A stretch of DNA of 64,000 nucleotides from Symsagittifera roscoffensis (Eukaryota; Xenacoelomorpha; Acoela; Convolutidae). The notes beneath the pieces are model-generated. The model made no database searches and was not told the DNA's origin. It was given only the letters and a program-made list of their open reading frames with translations. The stretch spans positions 906,287 through 970,286 of the forward strand of contig NC_087063.1 in assembly GCF_963678635.1 (NCBI RefSeq), read 5' to 3'. Shown here piece after piece: positions 40,201 to 46,440 of the stretch. The translations under genes and the position numbers were made by a program. Every line of letters starts with the position of its first letter. The first letter of the stretch is position 1.

Positions 40201-43200
40201 CACAGAGATAAAAATAAAAACCACCGATTTATCTTGAAAGACTAAAACTAAATGAAAACAACATCAGATGCAGAAATTTCTCAAATTCGATCGAGATTTC
40301 TTCAGTTGAAGCATGAAAAACCACGAAGGCTCCAAGAAACTTGAGGCGTTAAAAAACATAGCTGATTAAACACAAATAGTACTTTGCAGGGCAACAAACT
40401 GAAAGTTTTTTCACCAACTATGAAAATGAAAAAAGCCGTAAAATCACCGTTGCATAAAATTTTAAAATCTACGTTTTCTATTTCGTATTCAAAATTTTGA
40501 AAATGACACCGAAAAACAGCAATCTACACAGCCAGAACAATCAAACCACGGCTAGAAAAGCATCTTAGATCACTCAAATACGCTAAGCAGTCATCTTCAA
40601 AAACTAAATAGGTTAAAATGATCTGGAAAACAGAATGAACAAAAAATTAAAAGTTTCACTTATTATTCCATGTGATTTCTGTTAATTGGACAAGGAAATG
40701 AGAAAAAGCCCGCGACTTTAATTATTTTTAAGAATTACAGAACTTTTCTAAACAGTGAATTGACCGCTTATGGAAAAGCCGCTTTTCGCCGCTTCCGCTT
40801 TTTTCGAAGCCGTTTTTCGCTTTTAAAGCTTTTCTAAATTACAGATCTCCGCTTTTTAAGAAAACAAACAAGGAAATTTTAATTGAATTAAATATATTAG
40901 ATTTTAAGTACAGAAGATTTTCGAGAAATTTTGCGCCCAAGCGACTACGTTTTTTTGAGAGAATCTTTCCGCTGGCAGAAAAAAGTTTCTCGACAGTACC
41001 TGTGTCAGGGCTCACAGAAAGTACGTTGAAAACAAAGTTTTGTATGCTTTCTGGATAAGTCGACCAAAAAAAAAGTGGGTTCTTGATTTTGACAATGGGC
41101 GAGAATAAGTAACTCGACAAGCGCTCTGCAACATTTTTATGTGTGAATAATCACTTTTCTGAAAATGGGTCGCGCTTTTTTGCCGCTTTTACAAAAATCA
41201 TTCCGCTTTCACCGCTTTTGCTTATTTCAACTGGTTTACCGCTTTTTCCGGCCGCTTCCGCTTAAAGCGGTCAACTCACTGTTTCTAAACAACCTGAAAC
41301 CAATAGAACCAAATTGAGCAATATTCTAATAATCGTTTCGATATAGTTATTTTCATAAATTGCTCTATTTTTCAAAGCAACAATGACTTTTGTGAAAGCC
41401 AAACTGAGAATATCAGGTTTACACCTAAACATTGAGATGTTTATGAGCAAAGAGACCAAGTAAAGGATAGAACTTTTAAAAACTGCTCAGAAGCCAGTCT
41501 GCCACGAAAAATGCCACAATTCAAAGTTTTCAAAAACTGGAAACAGTTCAAGAGTAGGCAAGATCAAGCATTTCTCCAGATACAAGAGCTCATTTGACAA
41601 ACTCGAACAAGGCATAAGAACCATTTAATAAAAACGAAAACAAAAGTGTGAAAGTGTGGCCTAATTTCGAAAGAAAAATTCAGCGACGCCACCTTCACGT
41701 AGTAGATTGAACTCATGCGTTACCAGGATAAATATGGCACCAAAACCTTTTCAATTGGTCGGGTTGAGAAAAGCTCGGCAGCATCCAGGTTTTCGGTTAC
41801 GGAGCGTCTGAAGCTAGCCATGTTGCTCCGCCTACTCATACTAACACTTCCGGCATAAACACAGCCAGGTCCCAACAACAAATTTTCTTCCTTTAACTTA
41901 CCCAACGTGTCTAGGCTAGCGTCTGATTCCATGTTTGTGGTTGGATACAGTATAGAACCTAAAAAGTAAAGGCTTCAACTCTGTAACGGAAGATCATCAA
42001 GACCTTCACTGCCCTTCGTTTTACCTCCCTCCGGAACCAAAGCCCCAACCACTTCCACCAGCTCTCAATATCCTACTAATGACCCAAATCCGACTACCTC
42101 TAACGCCCTCCCCAGAACAGCCCCTCCAGTAACTAACCATCAATGTCCAAACCAATTACTTTCTCCATCTCCGTCCTTGAGGAACCAACAGCCAGAACAA
42201 TCCAAATACAAACAACGTAAGTTCACTTGGGCCTCCTGTAAGCAATATCCCTTCTACAACCCCACGGGCCGGTTTCGCCACGCTATCACAAATCTTCCAC
42301 TTTCGCCCCGAAAAAGACTTCACCCGTCATCATAGCCAGCCAGTTGAGACAATCTAGCACGCCCGGGACACAATTTCCAGACAACAGTGGACAAGGAGAA
42401 CAAACAGCACCAATTACTCCAGACACTTGATTACCGCATTGGAGCCAGAAAACTCGGGTCTAAGCTATGACAAGCAAGCATCCAACTCAAATCTATCAGC
42501 GCCATACAAGATGTAGCCACAGCATTAAGACTAAGCACTTCGTACAACAAGCCTTTGCGAAAAGCAATCCGAACGCCCTGTCCGGATAACTTATGCATGG
42601 TCCACTTGCAGCATTAAGAACCCATATCCTCGGATTTTCTGACTGTTCTTTTTAAGCATATTCGCTGTGTAAAAAAATCCCGTTAATAGTGAAGAAATTG
42701 AAAATCATTCTCCTGCCAAAATCAGATAGAGACACAAAATAGAGAAATTTTAGAGACGCTCATTCGCTCATTTTCTATAGGCATCAACAAGGTTTCCATC
42801 CTTTTCACTCCACCACTATGGTCGCAATAGCGACCCTCAAAATTTTCGTCACCAAGGATTCAATCAACTCGTTGTACTGTTTCTGCAACAGTATATCTCT
42901 CAAAAGGTTTCAATATGGCGTGCTATCAAACTCGCGTGGAGTTTTGTTCAGGGCAAACCGCTTTCGGGAGAACTAGTCAGCTGGCTGAGCAAATAATTTT
43001 TGGTCAAGCTACTACAAGCTGCCGTAAACAGCAATCCCGCAAGGAATAGTTTACCACTGAGTCATTAGAACTAATCTATAACCCACAATTTTTTTTAGTT
43101 TTTGTTCATGGTGCTACTTCCTCACCAGAATATGTTCACCTCACCATTAATGCAAACGAATTCAACTTTCTCCCATAATTCTGATATTGAGAAAGCGTCA

Positions 43201-45494
43201 ATCCCTCAACGGTTTCCTGAACTACATGTTTGACATTCTTATTCTCGTAAGTTGACTTCTGCGTCCTCTGAAAGATCAGGAACCATTTTTCGTAAACGAC
43301 ACAAACTTTACTAATGTATCTAGTGCCTTTTTAGACGATGAGCTCCTCCCACTGAGCAACTTCCCAAAAATTGTGCGCTATTTTTGACCCGACAATCAGT
43401 TTCGTCACAACAAACCCTCCGCTCACAAGGTCCGGCGCAAGATGAGGGCCCTGAAGGCATTAAAAGGTTCGATTTAAAGCCATTCCAAAGCAACCCTCCT
43501 CATTGCCCACAATATTCTATTCGGCCCTATACTAGATTATGCTTGCCCTGCATGGTGTGAAGAAGCCAGCAGCACCGCAACTAATCACCTTCAGGATACC
43601 TAGTGCTTCATTTTGTTTTTTACTGGATCTACCCTTAAGAGCTCCACTGCCAAACTGCACACTGCATTAGTTATAAAGACCGCCCAACGATTCCCAAATA
43701 CAGTTCCATACAGCCCGAAAATTTTTCCACGATCATTTCCTCCACCCTGGTCTAGTACTATCATCAATTTTCTGTCGCTTTAATGAAGGTACTCTCGGAC
43801 TTTTTCCAACCTCTTAATGAAAACTCGCCCTTAGAATTCAACAAACAATATTGCTGTTAACCCTTCAGACTCATTTAAATGAGAGCCGGCATCTAAACAG
43901 ACTCTCCTGCATAAAAAACACGGTTTCCTTAGGTGCAACATGTTCCCCTAGCCCCACTTACTTGTCACTAGTTCAACTGTCCCCAAAACCATCTCCACTA
44001 GCTCCCACATACCTGTGACTTCGATCGGTGTATGTCGCGTCTAAGATGGGCTAAATATGGCCAGAATGACCAGAGAGCATAAAAACTTCAAAAAAATTGT
44101 CATAAAACATCGTAAAATCACAAAAAATTTACGAAACAAAATTTAATTAGAATTTCTGGGAACTCGATAGCTTGCCTTCATTATTGCATGATTGTATCAA
44201 AAGACTTTCAGTTTTTATGAAATAGGCTGAAAATTTCTCAAGTTAAGTCCTTAATGAGAGAAGCAAACATTTTCCAAAAACAAAACAGCTTCTGGTACAA
44301 TTCGAACCCATTGTCTTTGCAACCTCAGGCATGTAGGTTACCTCGTTGCCAAATATGCAACACAAGAAACCTAACTGAACTGATTATAAAACAAATTGAC
44401 TAAAAGTTCGGTGATTATGTTTGATAAGTAGTTAATCTGCAAACATAATAAGACTAACCCAATAGGAGAAACCTGGGTCAATAGGTCACTTTTTATTCCA
44501 CTGAGAATTGAAAATTAAATAGCATTTCTGAAACTAAAAAGTTCACGTATATTTGCTCTTTTCTTATTTCAGAGAATAATTTGCTTCCATTTAGCATATG
44601 ACACCAAAATATCAAGAATATCAAAAATAATCAATATGAAATTTCCAATACCTATTTTTTTCATCATTCGGACTAACTACGTGAAAAATGCTTCTTTCAT
44701 TAACACTTAAGACGGCGCTTAAAGACTCAAAATTTGATAGCATACAGCATGAATGTATATTTAATAGATGCAATTAACAGCACAAACGAAAGATCATTTG
44801 ATACACACCTAACTTCGGCTGTTTTATATCTTCAGCAAGCAACAAAGAAATCGAATAAGCAAACGATTCACCTCTAGGCGATGAAAACATGAAAGTAGCT
44901 GAAATAATAACATATCCACGACCCCTTACTTTGTCTTGATAAACCATTCAGGTAAATTTGGCGTTCCAGCTTTATCATTCTTCAATCACAACTAAAATTG
45001 ATACGTTTCCTTAATGTTGACTGGAATTTATCCGGCTATTTAACGGACTTAATGATAAATACCTATTTTCAGTTTATTCGTAGAAATTGTACGAACTACT
45101 CAAGTTTTTTTTTTGCTAAATGGAGATGACGTTTATTTTAAAATTGGACTCGTGCAATACATACAAAATGCCAAGCATCAGTATTTTTTTTGTTCATTTT
45201 CCTTTTATTTCATACTGGAAACTTTTTTTGTTTAGTTCCAAGCGTAGTGGAAGAAACGTCTAACTTAATTGCACACAGGGTACTCACGTCTGGTGGGGTC
45301 GTTGAAAGTGGGATGGAGATGGAACACCACTCTCTCCACCACCTTGTTCAGTTCTATCGCTTCATCGGCCGCTTTGATGTATATCTCCCACTCATGTGTG
45401 AAGCCATCCACCAGTTTGGGAAGAGTGACCGCATGGTGGCCGATCTTAATGTCGAACGCAAAGTTCTAAATAAAACACACCCACTTGTCTCCAA

Positions 45495-45527
<33 letters not shown>

Positions 45528-46440
45528 ATTATTATTCAATCACAGATTCACTTAATCACCCGCCATCGTATACCCACTACATTGACATTTGGCCTCCTAA
45601 TATACAATGAAGTGTATTAGTACAAATTTTAATACTGACGCCCACTCAAAATGTTTATCTTTTACGTTTCCAATTCGTCAGTGAAAGTTCAACTCGTAAG
45701 AGAAGACGCATTTGCTGTTCTTCAAACAACGCAATTAAAAATATGTTTCACCTGATTTTGTACCGATTTTGTTCAGTTTTTCCATGTATTTTCACTCAGT
45801 CAACAACATTCGAAGAGAACTGCTTTCAGAGATATCAGCTGCCAAATGCGTTCCCTTGAATCCATTTATTCATGACAAAATGACCTAACTTAACAAAATG
45901 ATCTACTTGCTTAAAGTGATCACGTCGCGTCAACTTGGTTTGAGACTTCAAACTCAGTTTCATTGGTCCCAAAAACAATCTGCCTGTACCGCAGCTTATT
46001 GGATACGCTTGCCTTTTTCATTATCCGTTTTTCTTCAAATGCGAATTTTAATTGGTGGGTGGACCCTATTATGGAAACTCGATTTATAAAAAACAGCAGC
46101 TGAATTTTAAAAAAATGCCAAGAAAGAATGAGTTTTTATGCCATTTTTCGGTTTTTAATAGGTCGGTTTGGTATGAAATATCTACGATAGGTTTTAGTTA
46201 CACAAATTTGAAACCACAGTTTAGTTAAATAATACCATTCCGAACTCTCGATAGACTTCTAGGCAATTTAACTTTGCCGTACACATCTTCAGTATCTAAG
46301 AATGCATTACATATACAATTAACTTTTTCATAGGAAATAAGATCATAAATATTCAGTCTCTCATTTAGATAATTAGCTTACCAGATTGCTCATTTTTGGT
46401 TTATATCGACTACATGCTTCGCATTGTGCATTTCTATATT
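1026..46440 (-). CDS. MLLT3/MLLT1-like: AF9/ENL-type YEATS protein (super elongation complex/DOT1L adaptor), 12-exon model
   Basis: Seen: twelve minus-strand exons, all with AG acceptors and GT donors and mutually compatible phases, sum to exactly 2400 coding nt (799 aa plus stop). Residues 1-144 form a YEATS domain (GFTHEW at 25-30, FHLHPTF at 52-58, RGFGAF at 75-80). Residues 145-726 are low-complexity Ser/Lys/Glu-rich, with basic nuclear-localisation-like PKKKRK in exon 10. Residues about 742-799 match the C-terminal ANC1/AF9 homology domain (DYLLKLEQLHKLM, then FFVTDRFYCNFLWDLG, against the family pattern of two helices followed by F-x-I/V-T...F-D-L...L-D). Known of the family: a nuclear reader of acetylated or crotonylated histone H3 that recruits AF4/P-TEFb or DOT1L through the AHD. 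Odd: the last AHD helix looks missing, exon 4 joins directly to a Ser/Lys linker, and a 29 kb intron carries two profilin genes on the other strand. An additional phase 0-0 exon in that intron cannot be excluded. Confidence 0.9.
1247..2310. other. AF9 intron 11 with G-runs
   Basis: No coding signal. Two long G homopolymer runs, around 1531-1546 and 1594-1608, flank a short repeated stretch. Confidence 0.5.
2311..3009 (-). CDS. MLLT3/MLLT1-like: AF9/ENL exon 11: acidic/Ser-Lys linker
   Basis: 233 open codons beginning DETSSSGGDSNEDEDD and ending in an acidic SADDQEVDFDKEDNS stretch. No folded domain visible. Acceptor TTTCAAG, donor GTGAGT, phase 1 in and out. Confidence 0.85.
3010..3737. other. 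AF9 intron 10
   Basis: AT-rich intron with an (AAT)n microsatellite near 3165-3179; nothing coding seen. Confidence 0.5.
3738..4250 (-). CDS. MLLT3/MLLT1-like: AF9/ENL exon 10: Ser-rich linker with nuclear-localisation-like basic cluster
   Basis: 171 open codons: acidic SSSSDIEGAF, then EPKKKRKTTTT, KGKKKKSQ and a Ser-run end (SESSGSSSSTSNSSSE). Similar acidic/Ser stretches lie before the AHD in AF9/ENL. Phase 1 in and out; donor GTAAAC. Confidence 0.85.
4251..5634. other. AF9 intron 9
   Basis: AT-rich intron; short ORFs only, and no repeat family recognised. Confidence 0.5.
5635..5802 (-). CDS. MLLT3/MLLT1-like: AF9/ENL exon 9: linker with basic tail
   Basis: Encodes 56 residues from GSNMTVSSNKKEK to a basic EKVKKKKDK end. 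Phase 1 in and out; acceptor GTATTTAG, donor GTAAGC. Confidence 0.8.
6050..6211 (-). CDS. MLLT3/MLLT1-like: AF9/ENL exon 8: Ser/Pro/Gln low-complexity linker
   Basis: Encodes a Ser/Thr/Ala-rich stretch with a PPPPQP run and seven consecutive Ser, ending GGKT. Phase 1 in and out; donor GTGAGT. Confidence 0.8.
6480..6588 (-). CDS. MLLT3/MLLT1-like: AF9/ENL exon 7: linker
   Basis: Encodes 36 residues beginning LKSGGSGHQQHNQQKK and ending KNTPSSA. Acceptor AAATTTAG, donor GTAAAA; phase 0 in, phase 1 out. No recognisable domain. Confidence 0.8.
6979..7028 (-). CDS. MLLT3/MLLT1-like: AF9/ENL exon 6: Ser/Lys linker
   Basis: Encodes DEEGSKKSKSSKKDKDK between a nine-T acceptor and donor GTAGTG; phase 1 in, phase 0 out. 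Confidence 0.8.
7100..7145 (-). CDS. MLLT3/MLLT1-like: AF9/ENL exon 5: Ser/Lys linker
   Basis: Encodes IKSNKSSSKDKDRSK, typical of the basic Ser/Lys linker of AF9/ENL. Acceptor TCATTTTAG, donor GTAAGT. Phase 0 in makes it directly joinable to exon 4, 29 kb away; assignment to the same transcript is inferred from phase, composition and strand. Confidence 0.75.
7312..7743. mobile_element. hAT-type MITE with 8-bp target duplication
   Basis: Terminal inverted repeats CAGGGGCGGAT...ATCCGCCCCTG, flanked on both sides by the identical 8 bp AATAAAAT (7304-7311 and 7744-7751). Interior contains long G and C runs close to the right end and no ORF. An 8-bp duplication with CAGGG-type ends is characteristic of hAT elements. 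It sits in AF9 intron 4, just upstream of exon 5. Confidence 0.9.
7744..9050. other. AF9 intron 4, unassigned segment
   Basis: AT-rich sequence with no coding signal. A short inverted pair of TCGATT/GCCGTTCGAT-type sequence lies near 7960-7985. Confidence 0.4.
9060..9600. repeat. Diverged tandem repeat, about 140-bp units
   Basis: About four degraded units share the wording gaggccagatttgcaacc and gagagtactctggca, at about 9140, 9270, 9427 and 9567. The same unit recurs at 32.56-33.37 kb. It produces a spurious 171-codon minus-strand ORF that I do not regard as a gene. Confidence 0.65.
9600..13500. other. AF9 intron 4 segment and 5' flank of profilin A
   Basis: No exon recognised on either strand. 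Contains a degraded stretch near 10.32-10.42 kb similar to the MITE interior, a (GA)n run at about 12190-12210, and a C-rich (CCCCAA)-like run at about 12640-12680. No convincing TATA box could be assigned to the downstream profilin. Confidence 0.4.
13560..13601 (+). other. Possible 42-nt 5'UTR mini-intron of profilin A
   Basis: Perfect GTAAGT donor at 13560 and a pyrimidine-rich CAG acceptor ending at 13601, just before the ATG. It could be a tiny cis intron, or the acceptor could serve a distant 5'UTR exon or a spliced leader. Confidence 0.3.
13603..13813 (+). CDS. PFN-like: Profilin A exon 1
   Basis: ATG follows acceptor GCTGTTCAG by one base; donor GTTAGA at 13814. Encodes residues 1-70 plus the first base of Gly71. 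Confidence 0.96.
13603..18312 (+). CDS. PFN-like: Profilin A (actin monomer-binding protein), two exons
   Basis: Seen: exon 1 13603-13813 (start MSWDSYID, ending IYLEG) and exon 2 18122-18312 (GEKYQFLR... ending IAEYLDSLGM, TAA) join in phase 1 to give 133 aa, the normal profilin length. W3, Y6 and W31, the poly-proline-binding aromatics of profilins, are present, as is the C-terminal helix. Known: profilins bind G-actin, speed ADP/ATP exchange and deliver actin to formins and Ena/VASP through poly-Pro, in the cytoplasm. Neighbours: it lies inside the 29 kb intron of the minus-strand AF9 gene and is followed by a paralog in tandem. An acceptor CAG ends one base before the ATG, so the 5'UTR is spliced on. 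Coding GC is clearly higher than surroundings. Confidence 0.97.
14860..15293 (+). repeat. Dispersed repeat family R1, copy
   Basis: R1 landmarks in order: AGCCAACTGNNAGTT near 14868, CTCTTTGAATTTCTAGA, GAAAACTGGATCAATA near 15045, TTATTTCGCT, then a tail ending near CACTACGTCCGTTAC. No coding capacity; probably a non-autonomous retroelement or transposon. Confidence 0.75.
15683..15998 (+). repeat. Dispersed repeat family R1, internally shortened copy
   Basis: AACATAGCCAACTGGCAGTT runs almost directly into GGAAACTGGATCAATAGG and continues to GAGTACTCACTACTTTCATT, so the middle of the unit is deleted. Confidence 0.75.
16495..16690 (+). repeat. Dispersed repeat family R1, 3' part
   Basis: Starts at TTTTTTATTTCGCAGGGAAA and carries the TTTGCCTTCCTTTTAA landmark; the 5' half is missing. 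Confidence 0.7.
18122..18312 (+). CDS. PFN-like: Profilin A exon 2
   Basis: Acceptor TTTTGTTGCAG; encodes the second half of profilin, ending AEYLDSLGM then TAA. Confidence 0.97.
18471..18476 (+). terminator. Poly(A) signal AATAAA of profilin A
   Basis: Canonical hexamer 159 nt after the stop codon. Confidence 0.6.
19890..20640. repeat. Diverged dispersed repeat
   Basis: Shares wording and order with 31780-32450 (ctctattcaagcatg, tccgatttagcaagta, atcaacctcag, gaaactttcraaggccgtag, aaatgaaaagagactagc). Low identity implies age. No coding capacity. Confidence 0.55.
22062..22575 (+). repeat. Dispersed repeat family R1, near full-length copy
   Basis: Starts ACATAGCCAACATACAGTTA, with a second AGCCAACTAAAAGTTGG start at 22138; passes GAGAAAACTGGATCAATACG at 22301 and ends GTTCATTACTCTTAA. 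A GCGAAG hairpin follows at 22590. Confidence 0.75.
22590..22606. other. Conserved GCGAAG...CTTCGC hairpin
   Basis: GCGAAGTTGCACTTCGC folds into a 6-bp stem with a 5-nt loop. The same motif recurs at 19376, 56488 and 61918, with variants near 14469, 29153 and 51669. Confidence 0.6.
22858..22935 (-). repeat. tRNA-like SINE head
   Basis: On the minus strand an A-box-like TAGCGTAGAGA lies upstream of a GAGTTCGAACCTGGG B box, but acceptor-stem pairing is absent, so this is a SINE or tRNA pseudogene rather than a tRNA gene. Confidence 0.4.
24508..24733 (+). CDS. PFN-like: Profilin B exon 1
   Basis: Acceptor TGTTTTCAG at 24490-24498, then a 9-nt leader and ATG. Donor GTAAGA at 24734. Residues 1-75 plus the first base of Gly76. 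Confidence 0.96.
24508..26822 (+). CDS. PFN-like: Profilin B, two exons
   Basis: Seen: exon 1 24508-24733 (MSWDSYIDNLIGQ... ending VFLEG) and exon 2 26629-26822 (GIKYQFLREEDGK... ending AEYLESMNM, TGA) join in phase 1 at exactly the same codon position as in profilin A, giving 139 aa. W3 and Y6 are kept; the third ligand-binding Trp is W36 because of a loop five residues longer (SADANGEHHADK region). Same family role as profilin A: cytoplasmic G-actin and poly-Pro binding. The shared intron position and tandem order indicate an old local duplication; the proteins have diverged substantially. An acceptor TGTTTTCAG precedes the ATG by 9 nt. Nested in the minus-strand AF9 intron. Confidence 0.97.
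24889..25145 (+). repeat. Dispersed repeat family R1, shortened copy
   Basis: ACATAGCCATCATACAGTT, then TTTTTATTTCGCTGGAAAAT and GATCACGTTTTTCGTGACTT, ending before the usual tail. Confidence 0.7.
25190..25665. repeat. 470-bp dispersed repeat with GC-palindrome
   Basis: Collinear with 56672-57140: tctatggagcagtaataaca, aagcttccttcaaccaattt, a CGCGAAATATATCGCG hairpin, and ttccgttac...cgttacgaaagtcgg. Small indels only; no ORF. Confidence 0.75.
25740..26190 (+). repeat. Dispersed repeat family R1, two partial 3' copies in tandem
   Basis: AGAATTCCATCACGTTTTTT near 25770 with a tail ending CTACGTTCAGTG, followed by a second degraded copy from about 25980 (ACTAGAAGTAG...TTTGCCTTC). Confidence 0.6.
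26629..26822 (+). CDS. PFN-like: Profilin B exon 2
   Basis: Acceptor TTTATTTCAG; encodes the C-terminal half, ending in TGA. Confidence 0.97.
26836..26841 (+). terminator. Poly(A) signal AATAAA of profilin B
   Basis: Canonical hexamer 13 nt after the stop codon, implying a very short 3'UTR unless a later signal is used. Confidence 0.55.
27540..27960 (+). repeat. Dispersed repeat family R1, copy
   Basis: From CATATTCAACAGACAATTAG through TTTATTCCGCAGGGAAATCT to GACCTATATAGGTGGTCTGA. Confidence 0.7.
28745..28945 (+). repeat. Dispersed repeat family R1, 5' part
   Basis: AAAGAGTTAATGAACG to AAACTGGATCAATAGGTAA; the tail is replaced by unrelated sequence. Confidence 0.65.
30015..30182 (+). repeat. 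Dispersed repeat family R1, 5' part
   Basis: GAGACAGTTAGAAAAGAGTT to AATCTGGATCAGTTGATG, abutting the 1.8 kb duplication. Confidence 0.6.
30183..31977 (+). repeat. 1.8 kb direct duplication, copy 1
   Basis: Nearly identical to 33381-35263, differing by scattered substitutions and an about 90-bp deletion around 30990. Contains a tRNA-like SINE segment near 31565-31632. Short ORFs inside are non-coding by composition. Confidence 0.92.
31562..31632 (-). repeat. tRNA-like SINE head
   Basis: Minus strand: GGGTTCGAATCTGACAGG B box preceded by an arm-like GAGTACGCCTGGGACC; the acceptor stem does not pair. The same segment is duplicated at 34859-34929. Confidence 0.4.
31978..32480. repeat. Diverged dispersed repeat, second copy
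   Basis: Continues the family seen at 19890-20640 (atcaacctcag, gaaactttcgaaggccgtag, gaaaagagactagc). Confidence 0.5.
32540..33370. repeat. Tandem repeat, about six units of 140-160 bp
   Basis: Units share GTCATATTTGGAGGCMAGAT, a gtaccctgacagcaccca stretch and ATCTCRAAAACTACAAGGAT, with starts near 32712, 32851, 33010, 33157 and 33310. Lies between the two halves of the 1.8 kb duplication; related to the array at 9.06-9.60 kb. Confidence 0.75.
33381..35263 (+). repeat. 1.8 kb direct duplication, copy 2
   Basis: Second copy of 30183-31977. The two ends match sharply (TAAAATCCAC at the left, AAGTAAA at the right), after which the sequences diverge completely. Confidence 0.92.
35264..36131. 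other. AF9 intron 4, segment before exon 4
   Basis: No exon beyond exon 4 was found here. A degraded R1 tail (CACTACGTTCAT) lies near 35410. Confidence 0.4.
36132..36249 (-). CDS. MLLT3/MLLT1-like: AF9/ENL exon 4: end of YEATS
   Basis: Encodes YWLELPRENQKR and later RIYNAPQDLALLLVNAGI, the last strands and helix of the YEATS fold (family pattern ...L.F.NP...F...L..AG). Phase 2 in, phase 0 out; acceptor TTGAATTCAG, donor GTAAGA. Confidence 0.9.
36318..36625 (+). repeat. Dispersed repeat family R1, copy
   Basis: AACACAGCCAACAGACAGTA through AATTTGAGAAAAATGAACC to AAGACTTTTCCTGAAACAAT; the middle is shortened. Confidence 0.65.
36638..36715 (+). repeat. tRNA-like SINE head
   Basis: A-box-like TGACCAAGTGGT at 36647-36658 and B box GGTTCGAATTT at 36685-36695, spaced as in a tRNA but without a pairing acceptor stem. 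Confidence 0.5.
36720..37618. other. AF9 intron 3 remainder
   Basis: AT-rich, no coding or repeat signal beyond the adjacent SINE head. Confidence 0.4.
37619..37742 (-). CDS. MLLT3/MLLT1-like: AF9/ENL exon 3: central YEATS
   Basis: Encodes P-CKGPIFSLKERGFGAFEIK and onward, aligning with the AF9 segment holding the aromatic-cage loop. Acceptor TTTCCAG, donor GTAAGT; phase 1 in and phase 2 out, matching the flanking exons. Codons 64-105. Confidence 0.93.
37743..38330. other. AF9 intron 2, segment next to exon 3
   Basis: Nothing recognised; AT-rich with short ORFs. Confidence 0.4.
38340..40075. repeat. Satellite array, about 14 copies of a 113-bp unit with a conserved hairpin
   Basis: Each unit contains AACGCTAGCTAATCGCAAGC followed by GATTCACGAATACAGAACAG, TTCTCACCAGCGATTCTCGA and ACAAAACATTCAAACATGAT. 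Hairpin boxes start near 38468, 38581, 38698, 38813, 38929, 39033, 39104, 39214, 39323, 39440, 39552, 39657, 39771 and 39883; most spacings are 104-117 bp (one 71). Lies in AF9 intron 2. Confidence 0.93.
40076..40752. other. AF9 intron 2, spacer
   Basis: AT-rich spacer between the satellite and the hAT element; nothing recognised. Confidence 0.4.
40753..41281 (-). mobile_element. hAT element, internally deleted, with transposase C-terminal remnant
   Basis: Ends CAGTGAATTGACCGCTT and AAGCGGTCAACTCACTG are inverted repeats (16 of 17 match), flanked by the identical 8 bp TTTCTAAA at 40745-40752 and 41282-41289. A minus-strand ORF (40839-41120) keeps the hAT dimerisation signature: VEKLFSASGKILSKKRSRL, then NLLYLKSN. 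The catalytic part is missing. Confidence 0.93.
40839..41120 (-). pseudogene. hAT transposase dimerisation-domain remnant
   Basis: 93 codons with the S-x-x-x-E-K-L-F-S-A-x-G-x-I-L-x-K-K-R-S motif of hAT C-terminal dimerisation domains; no DDE core or zinc-finger part. A fragment, not a functional gene. Confidence 0.85.
41724..41958 (-). other. Exon-like open stretch of unknown identity
   Basis: 78 open codons on the minus strand (…SILYPTTNMESDASLDTL… to …VLVPYLS), with acceptor TACTTTTTAG just before and possible donor GTAACG just after. Phase 1 in would fit AF9 exon 2, but phase 2 out does not fit exon 3, and without splicing it stops at TAA. It could be an alternative terminal exon, a nested gene or chance. 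No family recognised. Confidence 0.25.
41980..44030 (+). mobile_element. Decayed non-LTR retrotransposon (jockey-like LINE), plus strand
   Basis: Less AT-rich than its surroundings. Interrupted frames read as reverse-transcriptase pieces: HQQGFHPFHSTTMVAIATL near 42780 and LDYACPAWCEEASSTATNHL near 43530, then TGSTLKSSTAKLHT near 43625, the order seen at the middle and the C-terminus of LINE polymerases. Many stops and frameshifts; 5' end undefined. Confidence 0.85.
44280..44380 (-). repeat. tRNA-like SINE head
   Basis: Minus strand: A-box-like GGCAACGAGGTAACC, then B box GGGTTCGAATTGT, at tRNA-like spacing. Confidence 0.45.
44440..44610 (+). repeat. Dispersed repeat family R1, degraded copy
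   Basis: AATAGGAGAAACCTGGGTCA, TTTTTATTCCACTGAGAATT and TTTGCTTCCATTTAGCA match R1 in order. Confidence 0.55.
44611..45287. other. AF9 intron 2, segment next to exon 2
   Basis: Nothing coding seen. Confidence 0.4.
45288..45465 (-). CDS. MLLT3/MLLT1-like: AF9/ENL exon 2: N-terminal half of YEATS domain
   Basis: Encodes residues 5-63: a beta strand ending in IKIGHH, then GFTHEW, VVERVVFHLHPTF and NDPTR. This is an unmistakable match to the AF9/ENL N-terminus. Acceptor TTTATTTAG, donor GTGAGT, phase 0 in and phase 1 out. Confidence 0.93.
45495..45530. repeat. (CAT)n microsatellite
   Basis: About eleven CAT units, located 30 nt upstream (in transcript sense) of the AF9 exon 2 acceptor; length changes could affect the branch-point region. 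Confidence 0.95.
46382..46440 (-). CDS. MLLT3/MLLT1-like: AF9/ENL exon 1 (5'UTR plus codons 1-4)
   Basis: ATG at 46393-46391 encodes M-S-N-L, then donor GTAAGC. The exon is preceded by a strong acceptor with a ten-T tract ending in CAG at 46441-46443, so it is either a second exon or a trans-splice site. The four residues join in phase 0 to the first YEATS strand of exon 2. Confidence 0.75.

Noticed and set aside
45190-45555. 121-codon plus-strand ORF
   Set aside because: Antisense to the YEATS exon 2; the minus strand carries the conserved protein.
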